Shown in pieces: positions 17,594-26,665 of a DNA stretch of 64,000 nt; position 1 is the first letter of the stretch; every line of letters begins with the position of its first letter. The stretch lies in NCBI RefSeq assembly GCF_012911015.1, contig NZ_WVVV01000001.1:620001-684000 (forward strand), in the 5' to 3' direction. The position numbers and the translations under genes were made by a program. The DNA comes from Chelativorans sp. ZYF759. GTDB taxonomy: Bacteria; Pseudomonadota; Alphaproteobacteria; Rhizobiales; Rhizobiaceae. The notes beneath the pieces are model-generated. The model saw only the letters and a program-made list of their open reading frames with translations, had not been told where the DNA came from and made no database searches.

Positions 17594-18730
17594 TCAGCGC
17601 GCGTCAGTGGCGGCGAACTCGCCCACCAGCCGGCGCAGGGTGTCCTCGTCCGCGGGCACCGCATTCACGCGTTCGCCTTCGGTGACAAGCTCCTGGCCCG
17701 CCACGATTATGCGAACGGCGTCGGGAATGCCGGCGAGATACAGGCCGGTTGGTGAATCATCGACAAGATCGATGGGATAGAACACCACGGTCTCCGACTG
17801 GTCGACGCCGCGAACGCCAAGGTCGCCATCGGCGCTGAGCGTGATGACGGAACGCGGCAGCATCACCGACTGCACTGGCTCGGCGCTGAGGGTGATCTCC
17901 GTGGTCATGCCGGAAGGGATGGTGGCCTCGGGATTGGGAATGGCTACCTCGACACGGAAGGTCCGCGTCTGGGCGGAGGCCTCACGGCTCACGAAACGAA
18001 TCTCGCCAGTCATCTCGCGACCGTCGACCAGGCGGATCGAGGCGGGGTGGCCGGGACGCACATAGGCGACATCGCGTTCGCTGACTTCGCCCACCGCGAC
18101 GATCGGATCGAGGCTCAACAGGGTGGCGATTTCGGAGCCCTGAGACACCGAACTGCCGATTTCGGTGCGCACGCGATCAATGATGCCCGAAAAGGGCGCG
18201 CGAACCTCGATGCGAGCCAGTTCAGCGGCAGCCGCATCGAGTTGGGAGCGCGCGCTGGCCAGGGCCGACCGGGAATTGTCGAGCTGCAACCGGGGCAGGT
18301 TGCCACTATTGACGAGGCGTTCAGTGGCCGCGAATTCGGTCTCGCGCTGGGCGAGAAGCTGTCGTGCCGTTTCAACGGCGGATTCCTTGCCTTCCGTCTC
18401 CAGCCGCATGACGATGTCGCCGGCTTCCACGCGGTCGCCCTGGCGCAACGGCAGGTCCTCGACAATCCCGCCGACGCGCGATGCCAGGACAGCCCGCTGG
18501 TCAGCCTCGGTACGACCAGAGATACGGATGGTGCGGGCGTGGACGATGCGCGGCGCGTCGACGACGGCGACAAGACGCGGGGGGCGTTCCGCCCTCGCCT
18601 CAGGCGCCGTTTCGGCTGCGGCATCCGGGGTCGCGCTACCGACGGACGAAAATTCGCCGGTGAGCATCCAAGCCCCCGTCGCCACCAGCACGGCGATTGC
18701 CGCCACCTTGTGGAACCTAAATCCTGCCAT
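17594..18730 (-). CDS. RND efflux periplasmic adaptor (HlyD/MFP family)
   Basis: A 378-residue membrane-fusion protein. One N-terminal helix (about residues 10-28) anchors it; then come a lipoyl/barrel-sandwich segment (VGGIVEDLPLRQGDRVEAGDIV), a coiled-coil hairpin (about 115-175), the second lipoyl half (IEVRAPFSGIIDRVRTEIGSSV is split by the hairpin) and beta-barrel domains. It bridges the RND pump to an outer-membrane channel. The ATG at 18730 is chosen over one at 18787, because the extra 19 residues are polar. It is divergent from the TetR gene, whose operator lies about 240 bases upstream of this start. Confidence 0.92.
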   Translation of the reverse strand: MAGFRFHKVAAIAVLVATGAWMLTGEFSSVGSATPDAAAETAPEARAERPPRLVAVVDAPRIVHARTIRISGRTEADQRAVLASRVGGIVEDLPLRQGDRVEAGDIVMRLETEGKESAVETARQLLAQRETEFAATERLVNSGNLPRLQLDNSRSALASARSQLDAAAAELARIEVRAPFSGIIDRVRTEIGSSVSQGSEIATLLSLDPIVAVGEVSERDVAYVRPGHPASIRLVDGREMTGEIRFVSREASAQTRTFRVEVAIPNPEATIPSGMTTEITLSAEPVQSVMLPRSVITLSADGDLGVRGVDQSETVVFYPIDLVDDSPTGLYLAGIPDAVRIIVAGQELVTEGERVNAVPADEDTLRRLVGEFAATDAR

Positions 18731-18967
18731 TTTCAAAATTCCGCTGTTCAGGTTCCGAAGCCGATCGGATGGCTTGGGAGGATGCACGCCGATATGGGCA
18801 TTCGGAAAACCTGCTTCAAACCTACTGACATGCGCCCGAAGCGCGCTCCACTACACGAAGCTTACCTTTCGGAACAGTCAAAAGACTTCATGCGACCGAT
18901 CACTCCTGCCAATTGCCGTCTCGGCGAAGCCGCTCGCGCCTAGAACCTTCTTTTCAAGACGTGACAC

Positions 18968-18994
18968 ATTGACAAATTCCGTCATTTTGTCAAT
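18968..18994. promoter_or_regulatory. Palindromic operator and promoter in front of the TetR gene
   Basis: A perfect 9-base inverted repeat, ATTGACAAA (18968-18976) and TTTGTCAAT (18986-18994), separated by nine bases. It ends 17 bases before the tetR start codon. The left arm also contains TTGACA, and 17 bases further on is AATCAT, a plausible -35/-10 pair for the regulator gene. A repressor bound here would block that promoter, which fits autoregulation by the adjacent TetR protein; control of the divergent pump genes is likely but less direct. Confidence 0.7.
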
Positions 18995-19011
18995 CATCTT
19001 TACCCAGCGAC

Positions 19012-19641
19012 ATGATATCCCTCCTCGACCACCTCGAAAACTCGTCCGACCCTAAGCGGGCGCGCATCCTCGTCGGCGCGACGAAGGTGTTTCTGGCGTA
19101 TGGGTTCCAGCGAACGACGATGGACGACATCGCGCGATCGGCCGAGATTTCGCGACCCGCCCTTTATGTTGTGTTCCGCAACAAGACGGACATCTACCGC
19201 GCGCTCGTTTCGGAATTCCTCGAACAGATGGTGGCGGAGACGCGCGCGGTGCTGGCGCGGCGGGACCCGCTGGCGCAGCGTTTCAGCGAGGCGACATGCT
19301 GCTTCATGGATCTTCTGGACGAAGTCGAGACGGCGCCGCACGGCCAGGAACTGGTCGACATGCAGAATAGCCTGGCCGGAGACATCGTGGAAACCGGTCG
19401 CGTCGCGATACTGGTCCTGTTTCGCGAAGCCGTGGAGGCGGAACTGCGCCGGAGCGGTCGCGATCTGGCAGCGATCGGTCTGACTGCCGCAGGAATGGCG
19501 GAAATGCTGCTCGACGCGATTGACGGCATGAAGATGCGTCGACCCGGGCGCGAAGCGCAGAAGGCACTGCACGCACAGTATGTCCGGGCCATCAGCTTGC
19601 TGATCACGGGACCCGGCGAGGCGCCTCCGGCGCCTTCGTGA
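19012..19641 (+). CDS. TetR-family transcriptional regulator
   Basis: A 209-residue regulator. The N-terminal helix-turn-helix domain spans residues about 15-62 (TKVFLAYGFQRTTMDDIARSAEISRPALYVVFRNK is the canonical pattern) and the rest is the helical ligand domain. By position and the palindrome just upstream, it should repress itself and the divergent RND pump, and release on binding a pump substrate. It ends two bases from the convergent patatin gene. The start follows the operator with a short leader of about eight bases and no strong ribosome binding site. Confidence 0.9.
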   Translation: MISLLDHLENSSDPKRARILVGATKVFLAYGFQRTTMDDIARSAEISRPALYVVFRNKTDIYRALVSEFLEQMVAETRAVLARRDPLAQRFSEATCCFMDLLDEVETAPHGQELVDMQNSLAGDIVETGRVAILVLFREAVEAELRRSGRDLAAIGLTAAGMAEMLLDAIDGMKMRRPGREAQKALHAQYVRAISLLITGPGEAPPAPS

Positions 19642-19642
19642 T

Positions 19643-20767
19643 TCAGCTGTCCGCGGAAGCCGGGCGCTTGTGCGTGGCCAGGAACTCGCGAACCTTCCGG
19701 CCGAGCCTGCCCCTGGCATTTGGGCGCATGTCCGGCGTGAGCATGTCCTGCAGATCGAGCGTCGTCTCCTTGCCCACGGCCTCGAAATTCTCCGACAACC
19801 AGTCATCGGCGGCGGAGCGTCCGAGATCCCGCAGATATTCGAGAAAGGCCCATTCGGCGTTGAGCTTGGAGGAGGGCGAGAGATCGCTCAAGGCTTCGTC
19901 GGCATCGATGCGGTGCATGCGAATGTCGCGGTATTCCTTGGCATCGATGCGGCCTGCAGCGATCAGTTCCTTCACGAAAGCGATGGCCCGGAATTCGCGC
20001 AGCAAGCCGGCATTGAAGGTAATCTCGTCGACGCGGTTCTGGATCTCGCGCGCCGATTTCGGCACGCCAGACCGGATGACGGGATTGATCTGGATCAGCA
20101 GCAGGTCTTCGGTCGGCGAGGCGTAGAAGAATGGATAGAGCGGCGGGTTACCGCCGTAGCCGCCATCCCAGAAATGCTCGCCGTCTATCTCGACCGCCTG
20201 AAACAGGTGCGGGAGGCAGGCCGAGGCCATGACCGCCTCCTCGGTGATGCCATCGCCCTCGAAGATGCGCGGTTGGCCGGTTTCGACGTTTGTCGCCGAT
20301 ATGAAGAGCTTGGGACCCTCGCAGTGTCGCACCCGTTCGAAGTCGATCTCCTTGCGGACCACGTCGCGAAGCGGATTGTAATCGAAAGGGTTGGCCACAT
20401 AAGGCGAAATGGCACGCGCCATCGCGTCGAACCAGAGGAAGCTGGGCGAGTTCTCGATCGACCAATTGCCGGTCAGCACGTCCCACGGCGTGCGCTGCAC
20501 GGGGCTGAAGCGGCCCTTGCGGCCGACCGATCGCCAGAAGCTTGCAAGCTTGGCACGCGCGCCTTCGGCCCCGCCAGTCACCCATCCATCGGCGAAGGCC
20601 ACGGCGTTCATGGCGCCGGCGCTGGTGCCGGAGATGGTCGCGACCTCCAGCCGGTCGTCCTCGAGCAGACGGTCTAGCACACCCCATGTGAAGGCGCCGT
20701 GCGAGCCGCCACCCTGAAGCGCGACATTGATGGGCTTGCGCGCGGCCACGGCTATTGTGCCGTCCAT
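19643..20767 (-). CDS. Patatin-like phospholipase
   Basis: A 374-residue lipid acyl hydrolase. The oxyanion motif is GGGSHG (residues 19-24), the nucleophile elbow GTSAG with Ser49 (47-51), and the catalytic Asp is in the later FWDGGYGGNP segment. This is the single-domain patatin type found next to bdhA in many Hyphomicrobiales. The ATG at 20767 lies inside the end of bdhA (16-base overlap); a GTG at 20749, two bases after the bdhA stop, is an alternative giving VAARKPINVA. Longer frames back to 20986 read through bdhA in another frame and are rejected. The natural lipid or polyester substrate is unknown. Confidence 0.88.
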   Translation of the reverse strand: MDGTIAVAARKPINVALQGGGSHGAFTWGVLDRLLEDDRLEVATISGTSAGAMNAVAFADGWVTGGAEGARAKLASFWRSVGRKGRFSPVQRTPWDVLTGNWSIENSPSFLWFDAMARAISPYVANPFDYNPLRDVVRKEIDFERVRHCEGPKLFISATNVETGQPRIFEGDGITEEAVMASACLPHLFQAVEIDGEHFWDGGYGGNPPLYPFFYASPTEDLLLIQINPVIRSGVPKSAREIQNRVDEITFNAGLLREFRAIAFVKELIAAGRIDAKEYRDIRMHRIDADEALSDLSPSSKLNAEWAFLEYLRDLGRSAADDWLSENFEAVGKETTLDLQDMLTPDMRPNARGRLGRKVREFLATHKRPASADS

Positions 20768-21534
20768 CCGCCGTCGACCGACAGGGTCGTGCCGGTGATC
20801 TGGGCGGCCGCGTCGGAGCACAGGAACGCTACCGTCTCGCCGATCTGATCGGCGGTCGCGAATTCGCGGGTCGGCTGCTTGTAAAGCATCAGATCGCGCA
20901 CGACCGTATCGCGGTCGAGATTCTTCTCGGCCATCAGATCCTCGATCTGCTTCTCGACCAGGGGCGTGAGCACGAAACCGGGGCAAACGGCGTTGCAGGT
21001 GATGCCGGCTTCCGCGTTTTCCAGCGCCGCCACCTTGGTCAGTCCGACGACGCCATGCTTGGCCGCGACATAGGCTGACTTGTTGATGGAGGCGCGCAGC
21101 CCGTGCGCGGACGCGATGTTGACGATGCGACCCCAGCCTGCCTGTTGCATGGCCGGAAGGGCAGCCGCCATGGTGTGGAAGGCAGAGGACAGGTTGATCG
21201 CGATAACGGCGTCCCAGCGCTCCGGCGGGAAATTCTCGATGGACGCGACGTGCTGGATGCCGGCATTGTTGACGAGGATGTCCACCCCGCCGAGCGCCGC
21301 GCCGGCCTTCGCGACGAGGTCACGGCACTCATCCGGCTTCGACATATCGGCCTTGACGTAGACGGCCTTCACGCCATGCGTGCCGGCGATCTCGTCGGCG
21401 GCGGCACGATCCTCGTCGCGGTCGCCGAAGGAGTTGAGGACCACGTCAGCTCCCTTGGCGGCAAGAGTCTGGGCGATGGCCAGACCGATGCCGGAGGTGG
21501 ACCCCGTGACGATGGCTTTCTTGCCGGCAAGCAT
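20752..21534 (-). CDS. bdhA: 3-hydroxybutyrate dehydrogenase (SDR family)
   Basis: A 260-residue short-chain dehydrogenase that oxidises D-3-hydroxybutyrate to acetoacetate with NAD+. The cofactor motif TGSTSGIG is at residues 10-17, NNAG follows, and the Ser-Tyr-Lys triad is in the SAHGLRASINKSAYVAAKHG segment. Length and the C-terminal DGGWTAQ are exactly those of bacterial BdhA. It works in degradation of the storage polymer PHB. The overlapping patatin gene downstream is probably cotranslated, suggesting a linked role in lipid or polymer mobilisation; that link is inference. Confidence 0.93.
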   Translation of the reverse strand: MLAGKKAIVTGSTSGIGLAIAQTLAAKGADVVLNSFGDRDEDRAAADEIAGTHGVKAVYVKADMSKPDECRDLVAKAGAALGGVDILVNNAGIQHVASIENFPPERWDAVIAINLSSAFHTMAAALPAMQQAGWGRIVNIASAHGLRASINKSAYVAAKHGVVGLTKVAALENAEAGITCNAVCPGFVLTPLVEKQIEDLMAEKNLDRDTVVRDLMLYKQPTREFATADQIGETVAFLCSDAAAQITGTTLSVDGGWTAQ

Positions 21535-21633
21535 GCGTCGTCTCCTGTTTCAGTGCCCGAAGGCCTTCTCAGCAGACATATATTGCAGCGCAGCAAAGGT
21601 ACAAGGCGCGAACCCGGTCGCGCCTCGACAAGA

Positions 21634-22839
21634 TCAGTTGCCGAACATTCCGAGAAGACGGCCCAGGCGACCGCGCTTGTCGGCGTTCTCCACCTGCACG
21701 CTGGCACGCAGCGGGTTCTCGGCCGGGACGGGCGCGCCGGCCATGGTGGTGTCCTGACGGACCGTCTCGGGCACGGCGGCAACCTCGGCCGTCGGCGTGG
21801 TTTCGGCTGCCGCGGTCGCGACCGGTGCCGGTGTGGCCTGTGCGGGCGCGGCTGCGATCGCGGTGGCGGCCGGCTGCGACATGTTCGGCGGCTGGCGCGA
21901 GACGCTTTCGCCCCGGGCCCGGCGGCGCGACCATTCAGCGACCTGGCGTGCCTCGCTCTGACCGGCAATGGTCGGCGAAGCGGGCTTGGTGCTGGTGGCC
22001 TCTTCCACGGCCGACTGGAAGGCCGCGTCGAAGCTGCGTTGGTGGTTTCGGTAGGCCGTCACGAGCGCTTCGGGCTGCGTCATGGGCGGGCAGGCCGCCG
22101 TCGGCTGGAACTGGCGGCCATTCTCCGGATAGGAATTGAACACGTAGCGCCGGTCGCAGACGTCGATCTTCGGCGGTACCCGCGTGATCTCGAAATGGTC
22201 GTAACCTTCCTTGAGCATCTTCCAGAACTCGAAGTTCGGATCGTCCCGGTAACGCGCCATGTTGGCGGCCGTCATGCGGAACGGGAAGGCCTGGACCTGG
22301 AACTCGGTCTGCCCGCCGCGGAAAGCGTCGCGAGCAAAGGCGTAGATCTGCTCGATCGGACCGTCTTCCATCGAATAGCAGCCGGCCGATGAGCAGGCGC
22401 CGTGCACCATCAGGTGCTGGCCCGTACGTCCGTTGGCGCGATCATAGGCGTTGGGGAAGCCGAGATTGAAGGCGAGGTGATAGCTGGAGCGCGGATTCAT
22501 CTGGTGCGAGCGCACAGTGTAGAAGCCTTCCGGCGCCTGACGGTCGCCCTCGGTGAATTTCGGACCGAGCTTGCCTGACCACGTGCAGATTTCGTAGGTC
22601 GCGATGATGTCGAAGCGGCCGTTGTCGCGCTGCTTCCAGACTTCCAGCTGATCTTCTTCCTTGAAGATGCGGACCATGATCGGGGAGGTCTTGCTCATTC
22701 CCCGAGCCTGCATCTGGTTGACGATCGACTGCGGAAGCGACCTTTCGGCCTTGGGTGCGATGTCTTCCAGCGATGCGTTGCATCCGCCGAGGACGAGCCC
22801 CGCCGCAAGAAGACCTGCAAATGCGAAAGTGAACTTCAT
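21634..22839 (-). CDS. L,D-transpeptidase family lipoprotein (YkuD domain)
   Basis: A 401-residue envelope protein. The lipobox LVLGGC puts the acylated cysteine at residue 20. The catalytic YkuD domain spans roughly residues 52-220, with H146 and the nucleophile C154 in the HGACSSAGCYSM segment. The C-terminal 120 residues are rich in Ala, Pro and Thr and probably disordered. The domain resembles the YafK branch, whose members either form L,D-crosslinks in peptidoglycan or cleave the link to outer-membrane proteins; which applies here cannot be told from sequence. It lies downstream of accA, 238 bases apart, so likely has its own promoter. Confidence 0.85.
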   Translation of the reverse strand: MKFTFAFAGLLAAGLVLGGCNASLEDIAPKAERSLPQSIVNQMQARGMSKTSPIMVRIFKEEDQLEVWKQRDNGRFDIIATYEICTWSGKLGPKFTEGDRQAPEGFYTVRSHQMNPRSSYHLAFNLGFPNAYDRANGRTGQHLMVHGACSSAGCYSMEDGPIEQIYAFARDAFRGGQTEFQVQAFPFRMTAANMARYRDDPNFEFWKMLKEGYDHFEITRVPPKIDVCDRRYVFNSYPENGRQFQPTAACPPMTQPEALVTAYRNHQRSFDAAFQSAVEEATSTKPASPTIAGQSEARQVAEWSRRRARGESVSRQPPNMSQPAATAIAAAPAQATPAPVATAAAETTPTAEVAAVPETVRQDTTMAGAPVPAENPLRASVQVENADKRGRLGRLLGMFGN

Positions 22840-23077
22840 GTCCCCGGTCGTACTCGCTGTGCCATGCCGGCGAATTCCGGCGCCAAATCCCGGCTATGCC
22901 TCCAGTCTGGTAACCAGACCGTTAACTTGGAATGAAAAATGTCGCAAGTCTCCCCTACGAACCCCTGCCGGCAAGGGTGGTGCGGAAGCAACCGAAATGA
23001 AACGGCATTTTTGTGACGCAACGAGAGGTCGCGCAGGTTTTGCCCCTGCCTCGGCGGATTTCCGGGGATTCTGCGCG

Positions 23078-24028
23078 TCAGAGAGTGCGGCCTATGGCCA
23101 GAAATTTCTCGCGCCGGTGTTCCCGGTAATCCGTGGCCGAGGCGGCGAGCTCCTCAAAGGCGCCCGCGATCCGGTCACCTGCATCGGCGATCACCTTTTC
23201 GGGAGCGCGATGCGCGCCACCAATGGGCTCGCCAATGATGTCGTCGATCACCTTGAGTTCGAGCAGGTCCTGAGCGGTGATGCGCATGTTGGTGGCAGCG
23301 TCCCGGGCGCGGGTGGAATCGTGCCACAGGATGGAAGCGGCCCCTTCCGGCGAGATCACGGAGTAGATGGAATGCTCCAGCATGAAGACCTTGTTGGCGG
23401 TGGCGATGGCAATGGCCCCGCCCGAACCGCCTTCGCCGATGATCACCGAGACGGACGGCACTGACATGGAGAGGCTTTTCGAGGTGGAGCGGGCGATGGC
23501 CTCGGCCTGCCCGCGCTCCTCGGCGCCGATCCCGGGATAGGCGCCGGCGGTGTCGACCAGCGTGATCATGGGTATCTGGAAACGCTCGGCCAGTTCCATG
23601 ATGCGCACCGCCTTGCGGTAGCCTTCCGGGCGCGCCATGCCGAAATTGTGCTTGAGCCTGCTCTTGGTGTCGGAGCCCTTTTCCTGGCCGATGATCGCCA
23701 CGGGCTCGCCGCGAAAGCGGGCGAAGCCGCCAACGATGGCGCTGTCGTCGCCAAAGGAGCGATCGCCCGCCAAAGGCGTGAAGTCCGAAAAAAGAGATTC
23801 GACATAGTCCATGCAATGGGGCCGGTCGGGATGCCGGGCGACCTGCGCCTTCTGCCAGGGCGTCAGCTGCCGGTAGATGTCGCGCAGCGCATCCGCGACG
23901 CGCTTTTCGAGCCGGGCGATCTCCTCGGCGACATCCACGGCCTCGCCGCTGTCGGCCAGCTTCTTGAGTTCGAGGATCTGGCCTTCCAGGTCCGCGACGG
24001 GTTTTTCGAAGTCGAGATAATTGTACAT
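23078..24028 (-). CDS. accA: Acetyl-CoA carboxylase carboxyltransferase alpha subunit
   Basis: A 316-residue subunit that, with AccD, transfers the carboxyl group from biotin to acetyl-CoA to make malonyl-CoA, the first step of fatty acid synthesis. The N-terminus [10 protein letters not shown] and a predicted coiled-coil (about residues 10-50) are typical; the crotonase-like core has [21 protein letters not shown] and GEGGSGGA segments. It lies 82 bases downstream of xerD on the same strand, an order seen in other Hyphomicrobiales. Confidence 0.97.
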   Translation of the reverse strand: MYNYLDFEKPVADLEGQILELKKLADSGEAVDVAEEIARLEKRVADALRDIYRQLTPWQKAQVARHPDRPHCMDYVESLFSDFTPLAGDRSFGDDSAIVGGFARFRGEPVAIIGQEKGSDTKSRLKHNFGMARPEGYRKAVRIMELAERFQIPMITLVDTAGAYPGIGAEERGQAEAIARSTSKSLSMSVPSVSVIIGEGGSGGAIAIATANKVFMLEHSIYSVISPEGAASILWHDSTRARDAATNMRITAQDLLELKVIDDIIGEPIGGAHRAPEKVIADAGDRIAGAFEELAASATDYREHRREKFLAIGRTL

Positions 24029-24110
24029 GTGTCTTGCACTACCCGTATCGGAACATGCTACGCAACATCGGATGCGGCGGGGCCGCGCAGGCGCGCCTCA
24101 CATAAACGCC

Positions 24111-25016
24111 TCAACCCCGATCGGCAAGCGGGTGGTGCCGGCTCACCAGTTCGACCAGCCGCTTCTCCAATACATGAGTGTAGATCTGGGTGGTCGAAAT
24201 GTCCGCATGGCCCAGCAGTTGCTGCACGGCACGCAGGTCGGCGCCGTTCTGCAGCAGGTGGCTGGCGAAGGCGTGGCGCATCACATGCGGCGACACCGCG
24301 GCCGCGGAAACCCCCGCGCGGGTGGCCAGTGCCTTCAACTCGCGCGCCACGACCTGACGGGCGACATGGCCAGAGCCCGAATGAGCTGGAAACAGCCAAT
24401 TTCCATCCGCCAGGTCCCCCATTGCCTGTCGCACGGGCATCCAGCGATCTAGCGCGCCCTTCACACTATGCGACAGCGGGACCATGCGTTCACGTTCACC
24501 CTTGCCGCGGACCAGCACAAAGCGTTCGGCCGTGCGGGCAACAGATACGGGAAGGGAAACAAGTTCGGACACGCGCAGGCCTGTTCCGTAGAGAATCTCC
24601 ACCACCGCGAGGAGCCGCAGGGCGGCCGGATCGTTGCCTTCTGCCTCCTGGGCCGCCAGTTCCAGGACCCTGGCCGTTTCTGTTTCGCCCAGTACCTTGG
24701 GCAAGGCCGCGCGCCGGCTCGGGCTTTCGAGCGTGCCCGTGGGATCGTCTGCGCGCAGGCCCTCGCCATAGAGAAAACGAAAGAATTGGCGCAGAGCCGA
24801 CAGCCGGCGGGCCTGCGAGGAGGGGGCAAAGCCGCGCCGTGCAAGATCGGCCAGATAAGAACGAAGCGCGTCGGCATCCGCGCGGTGCAGGCCCCGCTCA
24901 AGGAAGGCGTCCGCGTCCTCGAGATCGCGGCCATAGGCTTCGAGCGTATTGGAACTGGCGCCGCGTTCGGCGGCCAGCATTTCAAGGAATGCCTCGATGG
25001 CGGATCTGCTGTTCAT
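24111..25016 (-). CDS. xerD: Tyrosine recombinase XerD
   Basis: A 301-residue site-specific recombinase that with XerC resolves chromosome dimers at dif. All catalytic residues are visible: R148 (TGLRVSEL), K172, H244 and R247 ([10 protein letters not shown]), H270 (LLGHADIS) and Y279 (QIYTHV). The N-terminal SAM-like core-binding domain covers about residues 5-90. The full set of residues and its chromosomal neighbours (accA) favour the housekeeping XerD over a mobile-element integrase. The start Met at 25016 gives the family-like [10 protein letters not shown]. Confidence 0.93.
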   Translation of the reverse strand: MNSRSAIEAFLEMLAAERGASSNTLEAYGRDLEDADAFLERGLHRADADALRSYLADLARRGFAPSSQARRLSALRQFFRFLYGEGLRADDPTGTLESPSRRAALPKVLGETETARVLELAAQEAEGNDPAALRLLAVVEILYGTGLRVSELVSLPVSVARTAERFVLVRGKGERERMVPLSHSVKGALDRWMPVRQAMGDLADGNWLFPAHSGSGHVARQVVARELKALATRAGVSAAAVSPHVMRHAFASHLLQNGADLRAVQQLLGHADISTTQIYTHVLEKRLVELVSRHHPLADRG

Positions 25017-25126
25017 GGGTGCAGGTTAGTCGACCTTGGTAAGCGCCGGGTGAACGCCGCGAGGCCGGTTACGGAACCAAGAGGCGCCTAAACCCGTTGA
25101 AATGCAGAAATCAAACGAGGTTTGTC

Positions 25127-25453
25127 ATGAGTGCCGCCGCAATCCTGCTGATGATCGTTGGATGCAATGGAGGCGTGGAGGAATGCCATGAGATTCCCGC
25201 GCCAGCGCCATATTATGCCTCCATCGGCGATTGTGAGGCCGACGGCAAGCAGGCGGCGGCCCGACACGCGGGCCAATTCGACGAGGTTTTCCGTGTCTGC
25301 GCAGCCTTCGATCCCGACCTTGTCGGGGAGGACGCCGATATCGTCTGGGACGTGACGGCAGAAGATGGCCTTGTGGTCGCCATGGAACCTATCCACGGCG
25401 AGGATGTTTATGTGCTGGCCCGCACCATCGCGCCAGCGGTGCAACAGAATTGA
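25127..25453 (+). CDS. Small exported protein of unknown function
   Basis: A 108-residue protein. The ATG at 25127 has a GAGG site eight bases upstream and begins a short hydrophobic signal (MSAAAILLMIVGCN); the GC at residues 11-12 could serve as a minimal lipobox. The mature part has cysteines in ECHEI, GDCEAD and VCAAF, which could form disulfides. I do not recognise a family. A longer frame back to 25097 puts charged residues in front of the signal and is less likely. It is divergent from xerD and lies 73 bases before the glycine-zipper lipoprotein. Confidence 0.55.
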   Translation: MSAAAILLMIVGCNGGVEECHEIPAPAPYYASIGDCEADGKQAAARHAGQFDEVFRVCAAFDPDLVGEDADIVWDVTAEDGLVVAMEPIHGEDVYVLARTIAPAVQQN

Positions 25454-25526
25454 CGAACGGGTTTTTGTAATGCGGGCACGTCGTGATAGAAGACGGGTGT
25501 CTGCCCAACTTGATGGAGGCTCTAAA

Positions 25527-25793
25527 ATGAGAAAAATGATTATCGTCGCCGCTGCGTCGATGGCCGTCCTGGCCGGCTGTACGACCGCCGAGCGCACTGC
25601 TGCGGTGGGTGCTGGCGTTGGTGCCGGCGTTGGCGCAATTGCCACCGGCACGATCGAAGGAGCGGCCGTCGGCAGCCTCGTCGGCGCTGTGGGCGGCTAC
25701 TTGGTGGGTCGGGCTGCCGACCGTCCGGGTCAGTGCCAGTATCGTCGTCCCAACGGTCAGATCTTCTACGACCGCTGCCCGGGCGCCTACTGA
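25527..25793 (+). CDS. Glycine-zipper outer-membrane lipoprotein (small)
   Basis: An 88-residue protein with a lipobox (VLAGC, Cys 16) right after a short signal sequence, then a glycine-zipper stretch of GxxxG-type repeats (residues about 25-60) and a short C-terminal domain with two cysteines. Such small lipoproteins are common in the alphaproteobacterial outer membrane and have no defined function. The start at 25527 has GGAGG eight bases upstream. A strong terminator follows at 25823. Confidence 0.75.
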   Translation: MRKMIIVAAASMAVLAGCTTAERTAAVGAGVGAGVGAIATGTIEGAAVGSLVGAVGGYLVGRAADRPGQCQYRRPNGQIFYDRCPGAY

Positions 25794-25822
25794 TCTAATA
25801 CCGGCGACCTCCGGTTTATCGA

Positions 25823-25852
25823 GGGCGAAGCGCAATGCGCTTCGCCCTTTTT
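25823..25852 (+). terminator. Rho-independent terminator after the lipoprotein gene
   Basis: Perfect 11-base arms (25823-25833 and 25837-25847) with a 3-base loop followed by five T's. It ends the plus-strand transcript. The convergent xylG-like gene ends 11 bases further on. Confidence 0.9.
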
Positions 25853-25862
25853 CTTGACCGGG

Positions 25863-26651
25863 TCAGGCGGCGGCAGGTGCGAGCGCTCCCGGGCCCGGAA
25901 TTGCTCCGGGCGGACACTTGCCCAGAATGATCATGCCGAGGATCTCATCTTCCGTCACATCATCGACGCTCGCCGTACCGACCACCTGCCCGTTCTTCAT
26001 GACGACGACGCGGTCTGCGAGATGCATGACATCATGGATGTCGTGACTGATCAGGAAGATACCGAGCCCCTCTCCCTTCAGGCTCTTAACCAGTTCCGTG
26101 ACATGCGCGGTCTCCTGGGGGCCCAGCGCGGCGGTCGGTTCGTCCATGATCAGGATGCGGGCGTTGAAGTAGAGGGCCCTGGCGATGGCGACAGACTGGC
26201 GCTGGCCGCCCGAGAGCTTCATCACGGGTTCCTTAAAGCGCTGGAAGCGCGGGTTGAGCCTGCCCATCACCTTTCGGGTTTCCGATTCCATCGCGACGTC
26301 GTCGAGCGTGCCCCAGGCCGTGCGCAATTCCCGGCCCAGAAAGAGGTTGGCCGCGGCGTCGACATTGTCGGCGAGCGCCAGCGTCTGATAGATCGTCTCG
26401 ATGCCATACGCCTTGGCATCGCGCGGGTTGGTGATGTCGACCTCCTTTCCGTCGACGAGAATCTGCCCGGCATCGCGCCGATAGGCGCCGGACAGGATCT
26501 TGATCAGGGTCGACTTGCCGGCGCCGTTGTGGCCGAGCAGGCCCACGACTTCCCCGGGGAACAGATCGACCGACGCGTTGTCGACGGCATGAATGCCACC
26601 GAAGGAAATGGAGATGTTCTTCATCTCCACGAGCGGGGTGGATGTGGCCAT
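25863..26651 (-). CDS. xylG: Sugar ABC importer ATPase (xylose type, single domain)
   Basis: A 262-residue ATPase. Walker A is GHNGAGKST (residues 40-48), the signature LSGGQ is at 146-150 and Walker B ILIMDE at 166-171. It energises the sugar importer encoded by the two upstream genes. E. coli XylG has two ATPase halves (about 510 residues), but rhizobial carbohydrate importers such as FrcA type use one domain of this size, so this is not a truncation. The ATG at 26651 with GGGAGGAC upstream is preferred; a frame that extends to 27794 runs through the permease gene out of frame and is rejected. Sugar identity is inferred from the binding protein. Confidence 0.9.
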   Translation of the reverse strand: MATSTPLVEMKNISISFGGIHAVDNASVDLFPGEVVGLLGHNGAGKSTLIKILSGAYRRDAGQILVDGKEVDITNPRDAKAYGIETIYQTLALADNVDAAANLFLGRELRTAWGTLDDVAMESETRKVMGRLNPRFQRFKEPVMKLSGGQRQSVAIARALYFNARILIMDEPTAALGPQETAHVTELVKSLKGEGLGIFLISHDIHDVMHLADRVVVMKNGQVVGTASVDDVTEDEILGMIILGKCPPGAIPGPGALAPAAA

Positions 26652-26665
26652 GGCTTGCGTCCTCC

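Noticed and set aside
15143-17755. Long plus-strand open frame opposite the RND pump
   Set aside because: GC-rich coding strands give long antisense frames; this one has no ribosome binding site or family motif, whereas the minus-strand pump is complete.
24111-25016. xerD-like gene as a phage or island integrase
   Set aside because: Length, complete catalytic set and accA neighbour fit housekeeping XerD; no attachment sites or phage genes are near.
25863-26651. ATPase as a truncated XylG
   Set aside because: Single-domain ATPases of about 260 residues are normal in rhizobial sugar importers; start and stop are intact.
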